From Falcatimonas sp. MSJ-15 (lineage in GTDB: Bacteria > Bacillota > Clostridia > Lachnospirales > Lachnospiraceae), in NCBI RefSeq assembly GCF_018918265.1, contig NZ_JAHLQC010000021.1, positions 1 to 60,621 on the forward strand: a stretch of 60,621 bases of DNA, read 5' to 3'. Within the stretch, counting starts at the first letter, position 1, and the number at the start of each line of letters is the position of its first letter. Made by a program: the position numbers and the translations under genes. Shown piece after piece: positions 27,854 to 37,724 of this stretch. The notes under the pieces were generated by a model. That model was not told the origin of the DNA, ran no database searches, and saw nothing but the letters and a program-made list of their open reading frames with translations.

Positions 27854-28042
27854 AATTGTATGCCCCCTTCTATTATTATGTTTTTCAAATATAAAGTACT
27901 GTAAATATCTATTAGTGTAAAATATTACTATATCTACAGTTCTTATATTTATCTAACCTGTTTAGTCCAATATATGTACAACCTGATTAGTTTATAACCT
28001 GCATTTTTATTATTTATACAAAGAGTTTCGAGATTAAAAATA
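27854..28042 (-). promoter_or_regulatory. Leader region of the spoIIIAB-AH segment
   Basis: This AT-rich stretch lies between the citrate synthase terminator and spoIIIAB. It contains no gene. Since a terminator closes the upstream gene, a promoter for spoIIIAB-AH is expected here, but I could not identify sigma-E elements with confidence. Confidence 0.3.
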
Positions 28043-28090
28043 AAAAAGATAACATATAATCCAAAAGATTATTATATGTTATCTTTTTTT
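28043..28090 (-). terminator. Terminator after citrate synthase
   Basis: Two 19-nt arms (AAAAAAGATAACATATAAT and its complement at 28072-28090) form a perfect stem with a 10-nt loop and T-tracts on both strands. It isolates the citrate synthase gene from spoIIIAB. Confidence 0.9.
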
Positions 28091-28229
28091 TATTCTTTAT
28101 TTATCCTTAATTAACATAATTATTGTTAATTAAGGATATGTGTGACTTATGCCAAATCACATAGATATATATATATGAGTTATATTACTATATATATTCG
28201 TATGTGATATGCGTGCGTATTCTTATAGT

Positions 28230-29594
28230 CTATCTGTCTTCCATTGGGACAAATTCTCTTCGTTCTGAGACACTCATATATGCCGGTCTTATTATCTTGC
28301 CACAGTTAATAAGTTCTTCAATACGATGTGCACTCCATCCTGATATTCTTGCTATTGCAAATATAGGTGTATATAATTCCATTGGCAATCCAAGCATTGA
28401 ATATACAAATCCACTATAAAAGTCTACATTGGCACTTACGCCTTTATATATCTTTCTATTTTTAGCAATTAATTCTGATGAAAGTTTTTCAACTCTGTCA
28501 TATAGCAAGAATTCTTCATGCTTTCCTTTTTCTTCAGAAAGCATCTCAACAAATTTTTTAAACACTCTTGCTCTTGGATCTGATATTGAATATACTGCAT
28601 GTCCCATACCATATATAAGACCTGATTTGTCAAAAGCTTCTTTATTCAGTATCTTTGCCAGATACTGTTCTACTTCTTCTTCATCATTCCAATCTTTTAG
28701 ATGTTCTTTGATATCTGCAAACATCTCCATTACTTTGATATTAGCACCACCATGCTTAGGTCCTTTTAATGAACCTAATGATGATACGACTGTTGAATAT
28801 GTGTCTGTTCCTGATGATGATACGACATGTGTAGTAAATGTTGAGTTATTACCACCTCCATGTTCTGCATGAAGAATCAAAGCAATATCTAATATCTTAG
28901 CTTCAAGTTCTGTATATGAACTGTCTGGTCGTAAAAGGTGAAGAATATTCTCTGCTGTTGATTTCTCCGGATCAGGTGTATGAATAATAAGACTTCCACC
29001 TTTATGATAGTGTTCATACGCCTGATAACTGTATACTGCAAGCAGTGGGAACTGTGATATAAGTGCAAGTGACTGTCTTAGTACATTAGGTATTGATATA
29101 TCTTCAGCTTTTTCATCATACGAATATAATGTAAGAACACTTCTTGCCATTGCATTCATAATATTCTGACTTGGTGCTTTCATAATTATATCTCTTACAA
29201 AACTTGGTGGTATTGAACGGTAAGCTCCCATTATTGACTTAAATTCTTCGAATTCTTCTGCATTTGGAAGTTCCCCGAAAAGTAAAAGATATGTTATCTC
29301 TTCAAAACCATAAGGTGAGATTCCATTAAGTCCACCAATGATATCTTCTACATTATATCCTCTGTAAAAAAGCATACCATCGTCAGGAACTGCTTCACCA
29401 TTAACTATTTTTTTTGAATATATCTCTGAAATCTCTGTAAGACCGGTAAGAACACCTTTACCATTAAGATCTCTAAGGCCTCTTTTTACATCATATTTTT
29501 CATACAGACTATTGTCTATATTACTATTGTTCATACACTTTTTAGATAATAGTTCTATCTCTGGTGTAATCTCTGAAAATGAATTAAACTCCAT
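28230..29594 (-). CDS. Citrate synthase
   Basis: Condenses oxaloacetate with acetyl-CoA. At 454 residues it has the catalytic His in LHAEHGGGNNS, the second His in GMGHAVYSISDPRAR and the Asp in NVDFYSGF, so the active site is complete. The large form with an N-terminal helical extension is common in Lachnospiraceae. AGGAGG precedes the ATG. Its position between spoIIIAA and spoIIIAB is unusual. No aconitase or isocitrate dehydrogenase gene is nearby; it may serve glutamate synthesis. Confidence 0.95.
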   Translation of the reverse strand: MEFNSFSEITPEIELLSKKCMNNSNIDNSLYEKYDVKRGLRDLNGKGVLTGLTEISEIYSKKIVNGEAVPDDGMLFYRGYNVEDIIGGLNGISPYGFEEITYLLLFGELPNAEEFEEFKSIMGAYRSIPPSFVRDIIMKAPSQNIMNAMARSVLTLYSYDEKAEDISIPNVLRQSLALISQFPLLAVYSYQAYEHYHKGGSLIIHTPDPEKSTAENILHLLRPDSSYTELEAKILDIALILHAEHGGGNNSTFTTHVVSSSGTDTYSTVVSSLGSLKGPKHGGANIKVMEMFADIKEHLKDWNDEEEVEQYLAKILNKEAFDKSGLIYGMGHAVYSISDPRARVFKKFVEMLSEEKGKHEEFLLYDRVEKLSSELIAKNRKIYKGVSANVDFYSGFVYSMLGLPMELYTPIFAIARISGWSAHRIEELINCGKIIRPAYMSVSERREFVPMEDR

Positions 29595-29729
29595 TTACAT
29601 CCTCCTATCTGTTTTAACACTTATAGCTTTTCAAATCTGTTATTTGCTGACATATTCTTATTATAACAGACTTCCAAACGTCTTAGCTTTAGAACTTTAC
29701 AAGAGTATAACACAAAACAGCATAGTTTT

Positions 29730-30641
29730 TCAACCTACATTTTTATTTATTTGCATAATTTTACCATTTTTATTAACATATATGTTCTTTTTATAGTCAT
29801 TTCCAATCGTAATTATACGTTCAAATGTTGAATCTTTGATAAGTTCTCCAAGATATGGTTTGTTAATGACCTCTGAAAGTGTCCTTCCGTGAACTGTTGC
29901 TATTATTCTGCAACCTGAATTAATTACATATCTTATCGCTTCTATATCTCTTATACCACCTATCTCATCCACAGCTATTACTTTTGGTGACATACTTCTG
30001 ATTAACATTAACATTCCGATTTCTTTTGGGCAGCAATCTAATATATCTGTTCTGCTTCCTACATCATTATATGCTGTGCCAAGATGCGAAGCTGCTATCT
30101 CTGAACGTTCATCAACTACACCTACATCGATTCCGGCAAGGAATCTGCTTCCATCTGATAACTGTCTTATTATATCACGAAGAAGAGTTGTCTTACCACA
30201 ACATGGCGGTGATATTATGAGTGTATGACATACATTATCTCCATCTATAATTGCAGGCAATACATAATCTGCTATCCCTTTATGTTCCATCGCTACTCGT
30301 ATATTAATTGATGATATATAATTAATATTTTTTATGGATAGTGTAGAAGTATCCATTACGATCTTACCGCATATTCCTATTCTATGCCCACCTTCAATTG
30401 TTATATATCCCTGCTTTAATTCATCTTCGTATGCATATATTGAGTATCTGCTTACATATTCAAGTATCTTTCTAATATCTGACATTGTAATTGTTAATGG
30501 CAGTTTTATCTCTCTTTGTGATTCTTTTATTATTAATTTCCGGTTATTACGCAGCCTTATCTCCTGAATTGAGTCTACATCTCTTATCTCTGTTTCTATC
30601 GCTGTCTGTATCTCTTCAGGAAATATTCTTAATATTTCCAT
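29730..30641 (-). CDS. spoIIIAA: Stage III sporulation protein AA (ATPase)
   Basis: A cytoplasmic AAA-type ATPase related to secretion ATPases, which powers the SpoIIIA-SpoIIQ channel. At 303 residues it has Walker A SPPCCGKTTLLRD, Walker B VIAVDEIGG and a sensor segment IIATVHGR. GGAG precedes the ATG. It opens the spoIIIA operon but is followed by a citrate synthase gene, not spoIIIAB. Confidence 0.95.
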   Translation of the reverse strand: MEILRIFPEEIQTAIETEIRDVDSIQEIRLRNNRKLIIKESQREIKLPLTITMSDIRKILEYVSRYSIYAYEDELKQGYITIEGGHRIGICGKIVMDTSTLSIKNINYISSINIRVAMEHKGIADYVLPAIIDGDNVCHTLIISPPCCGKTTLLRDIIRQLSDGSRFLAGIDVGVVDERSEIAASHLGTAYNDVGSRTDILDCCPKEIGMLMLIRSMSPKVIAVDEIGGIRDIEAIRYVINSGCRIIATVHGRTLSEVINKPYLGELIKDSTFERIITIGNDYKKNIYVNKNGKIMQINKNVG

Positions 30642-30750
30642 AATTTTTATATCTCCTTCTTGAAACCATCACTGATTAATGCTATTCTATTACAAGTTGG
30701 TTGTTATACCAGCTAATCACTTTATAATATATTACAGAAGGGACTTTATT

Positions 30751-31632
30751 ATGCGATTTATTATTGATTTTATCAAAGGTATATTCGTTGGTGTTGCCAA
30801 TATTATACCTGGTGTAAGCGGTGGAACTATGGCTGTTTCTATGGGCATATATGATAAGATGCTCTATGCCATTAACAACCTGTTCAAAGAATTTAAGAAA
30901 TGTATTGTTTTAATTTTTCCAATCTTACTTGGAATGATTGTTGGTATTGGCGGTTTTACTTTCATTATCCCGGTACTGTTAAGTGAATATCCTCTTCCAA
31001 CATGTCTTTGCTTCATTGGTCTTATTCTTGGTGGTGTTCCAATGATTATTGAAAGTGTCAAAAAAGGACTTGAAAAAGAGTCTAAGACTAAGATTGGTGC
31101 AAGTCACATAATTGCTTTTATAATCCTATTTGCAGTTGCAATTCTTCTTGCAATGGGCAATAGTTCTGAATCAACTAATACTTATATTGATGCTAATATT
31201 ATTAATATAATTATTCTGTTTGTTGTAGGTGTTGTTGCTTCTGCTACTATGATTATTCCTGGTGTAAGTGGTTCAATGGTTCTTATGATTCTTGGATATT
31301 ATGCTGGAATTACTGGTACACTTAAGGACTTTATTACTGCTCTTACAACTTTTAATACAGAAGTATTGATTCATGGTTTTGCAATATTATTTCCTTTTGG
31401 AATTGGAGTACTTCTTGGCATATTCCTTATTGCCAAATTAATAGAATTCTTATTTAACAAATATTGTTCTATTACTTATTGTGCTATCCTTGGTCTTATT
31501 GCATCATCACCTGTTGCTATCTTAATTAAGATGGGACATAAGAATATTAACGTATTCACAATTGTTCTTGCAATCGTTCTTCTTATTGTCGGTACATGGT
31601 TTACTTATTGGATGGGAAGTAAGGAAGAATAA
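30751..31632 (+). CDS. DUF368 membrane protein (PopT-type C55-P translocase candidate)
   Basis: A 293-residue protein with about eight membrane segments and an internal duplication: NIIPGVSGGTMAV near the N-terminus and MIIPGVSGSMVLM in the middle. DUF368 proteins have been reported to recycle undecaprenyl phosphate across the membrane; that role is inferred here. The ATG at 30751 has AAGGG 8 nt upstream, while the longest frame adds 24 residues without support. It is divergent from spoIIIAA. Confidence 0.88.
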   Translation: MRFIIDFIKGIFVGVANIIPGVSGGTMAVSMGIYDKMLYAINNLFKEFKKCIVLIFPILLGMIVGIGGFTFIIPVLLSEYPLPTCLCFIGLILGGVPMIIESVKKGLEKESKTKIGASHIIAFIILFAVAILLAMGNSSESTNTYIDANIINIIILFVVGVVASATMIIPGVSGSMVLMILGYYAGITGTLKDFITALTTFNTEVLIHGFAILFPFGIGVLLGIFLIAKLIEFLFNKYCSITYCAILGLIASSPVAILIKMGHKNINVFTIVLAIVLLIVGTWFTYWMGSKEE

Positions 31633-31687
31633 TTAATTGTTTATTCGACCTTGATTTATTCGAAAATATTAATTTTATACAATATAT

Positions 31688-31734
31688 AAAAAATACCAGC
31701 CTTAACTTTTTCTAAGTTATAGCTGGTATTTTTT
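31688..31734 (+). terminator. Bidirectional terminator after the DUF368 gene
   Basis: AAAAAATACCAGC and GCTGGTATTTTTT form a 13-bp stem with further pairing inside. It serves the convergent DUF368 and transglutaminase-like genes. Confidence 0.9.
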
Positions 31735-31770
31735 CTGAAATTACTTTTTTACTATCATCTTACACATTGT

Positions 31771-32693
31771 CTAATCCATATCAATTAAATATGTAATTAT
31801 CTGTGTATTTCTAATCGCATCATGTTCTATTGATATTCTGCATCCTGTCTCGTTAGTATAATATACTTTCGTAACTGCTGCATTAATATCTGACATACTA
31901 ATTCCTGCATCTTCTGAATATAATATTTGGAATTCAAATACTCCATCTTTTTCATACTGTGCTATTATGTCTTCAATGCCATCACTTGTGTCTACAAAAG
32001 TATAATTCTCACATAATATTCTATCTAGTGCATATTTTATATATGTATCATCTGTACACATATATTTATCATCTTCGATTGTATGCGAATATTCTATCAC
32101 ATTGTCTGATACGAGAAAATAATCATATCGTATATTCATGCCATCATAATTATCATGACTTTTAATCGTAGGATCATCTGCAGCAAGATCTATATTATAC
32201 CATTTGCCATCAAGTTTTATTCTATTCCATACAAATTCTTCACCATCATAATTGCCTCTTGCTACCGAACAGTCCATACCTACATCTTTCATAATGTCCA
32301 TAAATACTTTAGCATATCCGTCGCTTAATGATTTTTTTAATACAAGTGCACCATAAGCCTCATAATAATATTTTGGTACTATCTCATTATATTTTTTATC
32401 TTCACGTGTAATGTATTTTATCAGGTAATCATGTAGTGTTTTTATTTTTTCAAAGTCTGTTAAAGTGTTAAGTTGCAATTCATCTATTATACTCTGTTCT
32501 ATCTCCCCTACAGTTTTATCTTTTTCTTCATCATATATATCTTCATTATTAATATACTCTGTTGAAGTATCAGTTGTATTATAATTAGCTGACATCTGTG
32601 TTGTACCTTCATATTTTTTTCATTTGCTTTACATGAAGGTATACCAAGTATTAATCCTGCAAATATTACCATATAACATATTTTTTTCCCCAT
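31771..32693 (-). pseudogene. Transglutaminase-like lipoprotein, frameshifted at an A7 tract
   Basis: From the ATG at 32693, with AAGGAG 7 nt upstream, the frame reads a lipoprotein signal (YMVIFAGLILGIPSC, lipobox GIPSC) and then breaks. The long second frame (31771-32595) encodes a transglutaminase-like domain (KTLHDYLIKYITR, KKSLSDGYAKVF, WNRIKLDGKWYNIDLAADD) without a ribosome binding site of its own. The frames meet at A7 (32614-32620); one extra A would give ANEKKYEGTTQMSANY and a protein of about 307 residues. In KKSLSDGYAKVF serine replaces the usual catalytic cysteine (compare C-x-GYA). It could be a pseudogene, a phase-variable gene or a sequencing error. Confidence 0.7.
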
Positions 32694-32708
32694 AATACAC
32701 TCCTTAAT

Positions 32709-32750
32709 GCAAAAATCAGTACACTAATTCTTTTACTGTACTGATTTTGC
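32709..32750 (-). terminator. Terminator after fbp
   Basis: GCAAAAATCAGTACA pairs with TGTACTGATTTTGC with one bulge; on the minus strand the second arm ends in a U run. It lies 74 nt beyond the fbp stop and just upstream of the lipoprotein gene. Confidence 0.75.
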
Positions 32751-32823
32751 GACATTATATCATTGTATTTATCGTCTTTCTTTTTATGTTAATTAATATT
32801 ATCTGCATATAGTAAGTAATCGC

Positions 32824-34788
32824 CTATTCTCTGATTACCTGATTAATTCTTCCGGTACGATATGCTTTTAACAATTCTTCAAGATATGTTATATTCTCTT
32901 TAAGTTCTGCTCCAATATCTGTATCTCCAACATTTTTTCTTGTCTTAAATACTTCTACAATACAGCTATCTGATACTATATCTGTCTCTTCTGTAATTGC
33001 TTTCTCTGTTGTATCAAACTTTTCATGTGATACAAGTCTCATACCTCTTGAGTTAGATACAAGTGTATATCCTGCAATTCCTGTTTTTTGATGATATGCT
33101 TTTGAAAAACCCCCATCAATTACAAGTACTTTGCCATTACATTTTATCGGTGATTCACCTTTTTTCAACTCAACCGGTACATGACCATTGATTATGTGTG
33201 ATTCATCATGCGAAAGTCCAAATTCATCAAATATCTTACATACTGTCGCTTCATCATCTATCAATGAATAATATGTATCTTTTTCTTCTATATATGTTGA
33301 CTTGTCAGATATGAATATTCGCTCAAAGGTTGACATCTTATTTCTTCCAAATGCCGGTGACTTTGGTCCATTCCATAAATACCACAGTATATCTCCACCT
33401 TTTCGCCTATCTGCAGTCCCTTCTTTTGCAAAATATCCTTTTCTTGCATACGTCTCAAGTACTTCATACAGTTTTATCCCTGAATAGTATTTACCAAATA
33501 TATTTACTTTTGAGAACTCTCCGTCTTCATCAAGTGGTATACATCCATGGAAAAGTAAGTTTGAATTATATTTCTTATATAATCCGCCTTTTGAATATAA
33601 AAACTTTGTATGCTTTTGTAGTTTTTCGCTATTCATAAATGCATGTCCTAATCTTTCAAGCACCATCTTTTCATCTTTTGTAAGTTCATATGGATTCTCA
33701 GGATTGATTGTTGGAAGGTCTATATCATTAATTTGATATTCTTTTTCATCTATTACAACTGTTCCTTTTTTATAATCAATTTTGTCAAGTAAAAGTCTGT
33801 CATCCATACCAAATTCAGGGTTTCTCTTAATTATCTGTCCTTCAACTTTAAATTGAATTATCGCAATCGCTTTATGCATAAGTGTCTCAATATGATTCTC
33901 AACTCCGGTATCATACTTATCATTGGATTTTACTTTAAAGCACTCGCAATCTGAGTTTCCATATTCTTTTATCGCAAATGACGCAAGTGGCATAAGATTA
34001 ATTCCATATCCTTCTTCAAGGACATCAAGATTGCCATATTTGGCTGATAATCTTATTACATTAGCAAGACAACCATAATGTCCTGCTGCTGCTCCCATCC
34101 ATACAAGGTCATGATTGCCCCATTGTATATCAACTGAATGATAATCGCACAATGTATCCATAATTATATGTGGACCAGGCCCTCTGTCATATATATCTCC
34201 TACAATATGTAAATGATCTATTACAAGACGCTGTATAAGATTGCATAATGTAATTATTACTGCATCAGCTTCACCTATTCTTATTATTGTCTGAATTATC
34301 TCATTATAATAAGCTTCTTTATCATATACTTCTGCTTTCTCTGTTATAAGTTCTTCTACAACATATACAAAATCTTTAGGTATTGCTTTTCGGACTTTTG
34401 AACGTGTATATTTGGAAGATACACTTTTTATTATAAGTACAAGGTGATGAAGAATGAACATATACCAGTCATTCATATCGCTTTCTTCTTTTTTTACTAT
34501 CTCGAGCTTCTCTTTGGGATAGTATATAAGAGCGGCAAGTCTTCTCTTAAAGCTGTTACTCACTGCATTGCCTTCTACTTCTTCTATCTTACGTCTTACT
34601 GCACCTGAACCATTCTTTAATACATGATTAAACTGTTCATATTCACCATGAATATCTGTTAAAAAATGTTCTGTTCCTTTTGGCAGACATAATATTGCCT
34701 GAAGATTGATTATCTCGGTTGCTGCATCAAGTTCTGTTGGATATTGTTTTGCTAAAACTTTTAAATATCTGTCAGTATCTTTTTTCAA
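32824..34788 (-). CDS. fbp: Fructose-1,6-bisphosphatase class III
   Basis: Dephosphorylates fructose-1,6-bisphosphate in gluconeogenesis. This 654-residue enzyme belongs to the calcineurin-like class III: GDIYDRGPGPH and QWGNHDLVWMGAA bind metals, and the C-terminal INGHVPVELKKGE closes the fold. The start codon is TTG, with AGGAGG 8 nt upstream. An HD-domain gene precedes it by 12 nt in the same transcript. Confidence 0.96.
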   Translation of the reverse strand: MKKDTDRYLKVLAKQYPTELDAATEIINLQAILCLPKGTEHFLTDIHGEYEQFNHVLKNGSGAVRRKIEEVEGNAVSNSFKRRLAALIYYPKEKLEIVKKEESDMNDWYMFILHHLVLIIKSVSSKYTRSKVRKAIPKDFVYVVEELITEKAEVYDKEAYYNEIIQTIIRIGEADAVIITLCNLIQRLVIDHLHIVGDIYDRGPGPHIIMDTLCDYHSVDIQWGNHDLVWMGAAAGHYGCLANVIRLSAKYGNLDVLEEGYGINLMPLASFAIKEYGNSDCECFKVKSNDKYDTGVENHIETLMHKAIAIIQFKVEGQIIKRNPEFGMDDRLLLDKIDYKKGTVVIDEKEYQINDIDLPTINPENPYELTKDEKMVLERLGHAFMNSEKLQKHTKFLYSKGGLYKKYNSNLLFHGCIPLDEDGEFSKVNIFGKYYSGIKLYEVLETYARKGYFAKEGTADRRKGGDILWYLWNGPKSPAFGRNKMSTFERIFISDKSTYIEEKDTYYSLIDDEATVCKIFDEFGLSHDESHIINGHVPVELKKGESPIKCNGKVLVIDGGFSKAYHQKTGIAGYTLVSNSRGMRLVSHEKFDTTEKAITEETDIVSDSCIVEVFKTRKNVGDTDIGAELKENITYLEELLKAYRTGRINQVIRE

Positions 34789-34800
34789 AAGAAATACCTC

Positions 34801-35559
34801 CTATTCTAAATATGTTGTCATAATTGTCTTTAGTTCTCTAAACTGCTCTTTAGTCTTAGAATTATCTGTATCGAATCCAAGCAATTTATCAAGGTATCCC
34901 TGCTTTCTGACTATCTCTTTGCTAACCGGATAATATAATCCAAACACTAGTGCTATATGTCCACATATATGATCTACTGGTGTCTTTCTTAGAGATTTAA
35001 GAATTGTATTATGGCTTCTGAATTGTTCCATAACTTCCGGTGTAATCTGTGCATTCTTAAGTTCCTCTGTTGTAACATTATAGATCTGTTCTGTCGGTGT
35101 ATCTATATTGACTTTGAGAATGTCTATCTTGTCTGCATCACGAAGTATATTACTAAATATCTGCTCTCTCTTTGTAAGATCCTTTGGAAGTTCAAAACTG
35201 CTATGATATTTAATCGCTTTATATACTTCATTATCATATATATCTTCACTTACATAATCTCTTATATGACCTTCATCAAATAGAATTCTGATTCCTAATT
35301 CTGCATGATCTACAGATTTTTGGTCATCAAAAGTTCCAAATCTTCTTATCTGCTCAAATCTTCCAATGTCATGTAACATTCCTGTAAGCCATGCTATATC
35401 AACATCTTCTTCATTAAGTGAATTGCTTATCGCAATTTGCTCACATAACTCACTTACACGATATGTATGATCAATCTTTAATTTTATTTTTTCATCTTTT
35501 GAATTATAGTTTTCAACATATTCGCTAAAAACCTGTTTAACTACTTGCCTGTTTATCAT
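34801..35559 (-). CDS. HD-domain phosphohydrolase
   Basis: A 252-residue protein with HD-family metal ligands: H in KIDHTYRVSELCE, HD in WLTGMLHDIGRFEQ and a later D in LRDADKIDIL. The substrate is unknown. The ATG at 35559 is preferred over an upstream TTG, with GGTAGG 8 nt before it. It lies 12 nt upstream of fbp and is probably cotranscribed. Confidence 0.88.
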   Translation of the reverse strand: MINRQVVKQVFSEYVENYNSKDEKIKLKIDHTYRVSELCEQIAISNSLNEEDVDIAWLTGMLHDIGRFEQIRRFGTFDDQKSVDHAELGIRILFDEGHIRDYVSEDIYDNEVYKAIKYHSSFELPKDLTKREQIFSNILRDADKIDILKVNIDTPTEQIYNVTTEELKNAQITPEVMEQFRSHNTILKSLRKTPVDHICGHIALVFGLYYPVSKEIVRKQGYLDKLLGFDTDNSKTKEQFRELKTIMTTYLE

Positions 35560-35641
35560 CTTCAATACCTACCATTCTGTTTTTGTTTTCCCTATTTATA
35601 TCCCTTAAATTATAACACAGGATTTATTATATATACCTTAA

Positions 35642-36706
35642 CTATATATCAAGTTTCATATCTCCATCTTTTATTATGCCTTTTTTTCTCATATATTCTG
35701 ATATTGCAAGTGTAATGACTGCAGGAAGAATAAAATGCATTAAAAGTATCTTAAGCATAACTGTTGTTCCACTTTCTGTCGCTATCATCGTCTGATATGT
35801 CATTATCTGACCTACAAAACCGGCTGAACCCATACCTGATCCTGTAGCATTATCTGTCATATTAAATATAAGAGTTCCAACCGGTCCAAGTATTGCACTT
35901 GATATTATTACCGGAAGCCATATAACTGGTTTTTTTACAATATTAGGAACTTGCAGCATAGATGTACCTATTCCTTGTGCTATAAGTCCACCTGTTTTGT
36001 TCTCTCTATAGCTTGCTACTGCGAATCCTACCATATTGCAACAACATCCGATTGTTGCTGCACCGGCTGCTATTCCACTGAGATTAAGAATTATTCCAAG
36101 TGCCGCTGACGATATTGGAAGTGTAAGAATCATTCCCATAAGTACTGATACTATTATTCCCATAAGAAGTGGCTGTTGTGCAGTTCCCCAATTAATCAGT
36201 TCTCCTAGTTTTATCATAAATTCTGAGATAGGTGGACCTACTATTATTCCAACTATCGAACCTGTTAATATTGTTGTTACAGGTGTTATGAGAATATCAA
36301 TCTTAGTCTTTCCAGAGACTATATGTCCACATGTAACTGCAACAAATGCCGCAATAAATGCTCCTAGTGGTTCGCCCGGACCTGCAAGTGTAATTACTCC
36401 ATCTGCAAGTACTGTTCCTGCTATTATCTTAGATGCAAATGCTCCAACAAGTCCTGCTACAGCAGCTGATATTGTAACAAGTGGACTTTCCTTATATTTG
36501 TAAGCTACTCCAACTCCAATACCAGCTCCCGTAAGTGCCTGTGCAAGCTTGCCAAATATAACAAGATAATGTCCTGCAATTCCTCCGATAAGGCTTCCTG
36601 CCTGTGTTATAATTGTTCCAACAATAAGTGTTGCAAACAATCCTAATGCCATTCCACTTAATCCATCAATAAATATATGGTTAAGAATCTCTTTCACTTT
36701 TTTCAT
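35642..36706 (-). CDS. PTS EIIC-like membrane protein
   Basis: A polytopic membrane protein of 354 residues, rich in Gly/Ala/Ile helices, including GCCCNMVGFAVASYRENKTGGLIAQ split across a loop. It resembles the stand-alone PTS_EIIC_2 family; no EIIA or EIIB genes are adjacent, so sugar phosphorylation cannot be assumed. The ATG at 36706 has AGGAG 8 nt upstream. Confidence 0.75.
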   Translation of the reverse strand: MKKVKEILNHIFIDGLSGMALGLFATLIVGTIITQAGSLIGGIAGHYLVIFGKLAQALTGAGIGVGVAYKYKESPLVTISAAVAGLVGAFASKIIAGTVLADGVITLAGPGEPLGAFIAAFVAVTCGHIVSGKTKIDILITPVTTILTGSIVGIIVGPPISEFMIKLGELINWGTAQQPLLMGIIVSVLMGMILTLPISSAALGIILNLSGIAAGAATIGCCCNMVGFAVASYRENKTGGLIAQGIGTSMLQVPNIVKKPVIWLPVIISSAILGPVGTLIFNMTDNATGSGMGSAGFVGQIMTYQTMIATESGTTVMLKILLMHFILPAVITLAISEYMRKKGIIKDGDMKLDI

Positions 36707-36812
36707 ACAGCATACTCCTCTCATACTTATTATGATAAAACACTTTCCTATTATGTTTCTGTATAGTCAACTGTCTTGTCAGTTTTTGTTAGATTACCAT
36801 AAGTCATAAGAA

Positions 36813-36854
36813 AAAGCAATAAGTTTGTTAAATTAATAACGAACTTATTGCTTT
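36813..36854 (-). terminator. Terminator at the end of the polyamine operon
   Basis: AAAGCAATAAGTTTGTT pairs with AACGAACTTATTGCTTT around an 8-nt loop, followed by a U run on the minus strand. It begins 6 nt beyond the MYG1-like gene stop. Confidence 0.85.
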
Positions 36855-36860
36855 CTCATT

Positions 36861-37709
36861 TTAATTATCTTTATTCTCTTGATTAATCTTCATACATTCA
36901 ATACATGCTTTAACAACATCTTCCTGTGTATCTGCTGCAATTAAGAATCCACTATTATGACAGAATCTAAGTGTCGCAATACCTGATATATCAGGTAGTA
37001 ATGAAGAATCTACTCCTCGCCATTCTTTTGGAAATGGACATAAGAGTTCTCTTGTCTCGTCATCTTCAACACACTGTGCTGAATAACCACCTCTTTGTGA
37101 TGAATATACTACAAACATATAGGAACTGCCTTTTACATATTTTTTCCATGGTGCATGCTTTGGTAATATAAGTATTGTTCCATCTGACTGTTTCATCGCT
37201 TCTGTTACCATATCTTTGGCACGAATCATTCCAAATACACTTTTAAAATGATTGTCAAGTATTATATATGCGACATTAACAGCTTTTTCAAATAGTTCGT
37301 CCTGACTCTCGTCACTATCCCAGGAAGGATTGAATTCTGATATCATATAGCATATAGCATTATCACTTCCTGTATTATCACTAAGATCCATATCTTCTAT
37401 GAATTTGCGATCATATTCTGCTGCTTCTTCTTCTCCAAGAATCATACTGCCATATCTACGCCATAACAGTCCAAATGCTGCATAAGGAACGCCATCTTCT
37501 CTTACTGCTCTATCACTCTGGTGATGATCAAATTCTCCAAGCCCTATATCATATACTATCCCATCATAATTCTCTGGTACACTAAACCCTCTTGTTATCT
37601 TAATATCAGGGTTCATATATCTTAATAATGCTGTTGCAAATACATCATCTGAATGAAATTTGCCACCATGTGTAAAACCATAATCTGGTATATTATATAT
37701 ATTTTTCAT
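36861..37709 (-). CDS. MYG1/UPF0160 family metal-dependent hydrolase
   Basis: A 282-residue DHH-like protein with THGGKFHSDDVFATALL near the N-terminus, LGEFDHHQSD in the middle and a C-terminal CHNSGFLIAAD. Eukaryotic MYG1 is a 3'-5' RNA exonuclease; the bacterial role is not established. It lies 15 bp after aguB and just before the operon terminator, so it is probably cotranscribed with the polyamine genes. Confidence 0.88.
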   Translation of the reverse strand: MKNIYNIPDYGFTHGGKFHSDDVFATALLRYMNPDIKITRGFSVPENYDGIVYDIGLGEFDHHQSDRAVREDGVPYAAFGLLWRRYGSMILGEEEAAEYDRKFIEDMDLSDNTGSDNAICYMISEFNPSWDSDESQDELFEKAVNVAYIILDNHFKSVFGMIRAKDMVTEAMKQSDGTILILPKHAPWKKYVKGSSYMFVVYSSQRGGYSAQCVEDDETRELLCPFPKEWRGVDSSLLPDISGIATLRFCHNSGFLIAADTQEDVVKACIECMKINQENKDN

Positions 37710-37724
37710 GTTATTTACTTCATC

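Noticed and set aside
31771..32595. Independent start for the transglutaminase-like frame at 32595
   Set aside because: No ribosome binding site precedes that ATG, whereas a strong one precedes the lipoprotein start at 32693.
31771..32693. Programmed ribosomal frameshift at the A7 tract
   Set aside because: A7 alone is a weak signal, and I saw no strong Shine-Dalgarno-like stimulator or downstream hairpin. A tract-length change is simpler.
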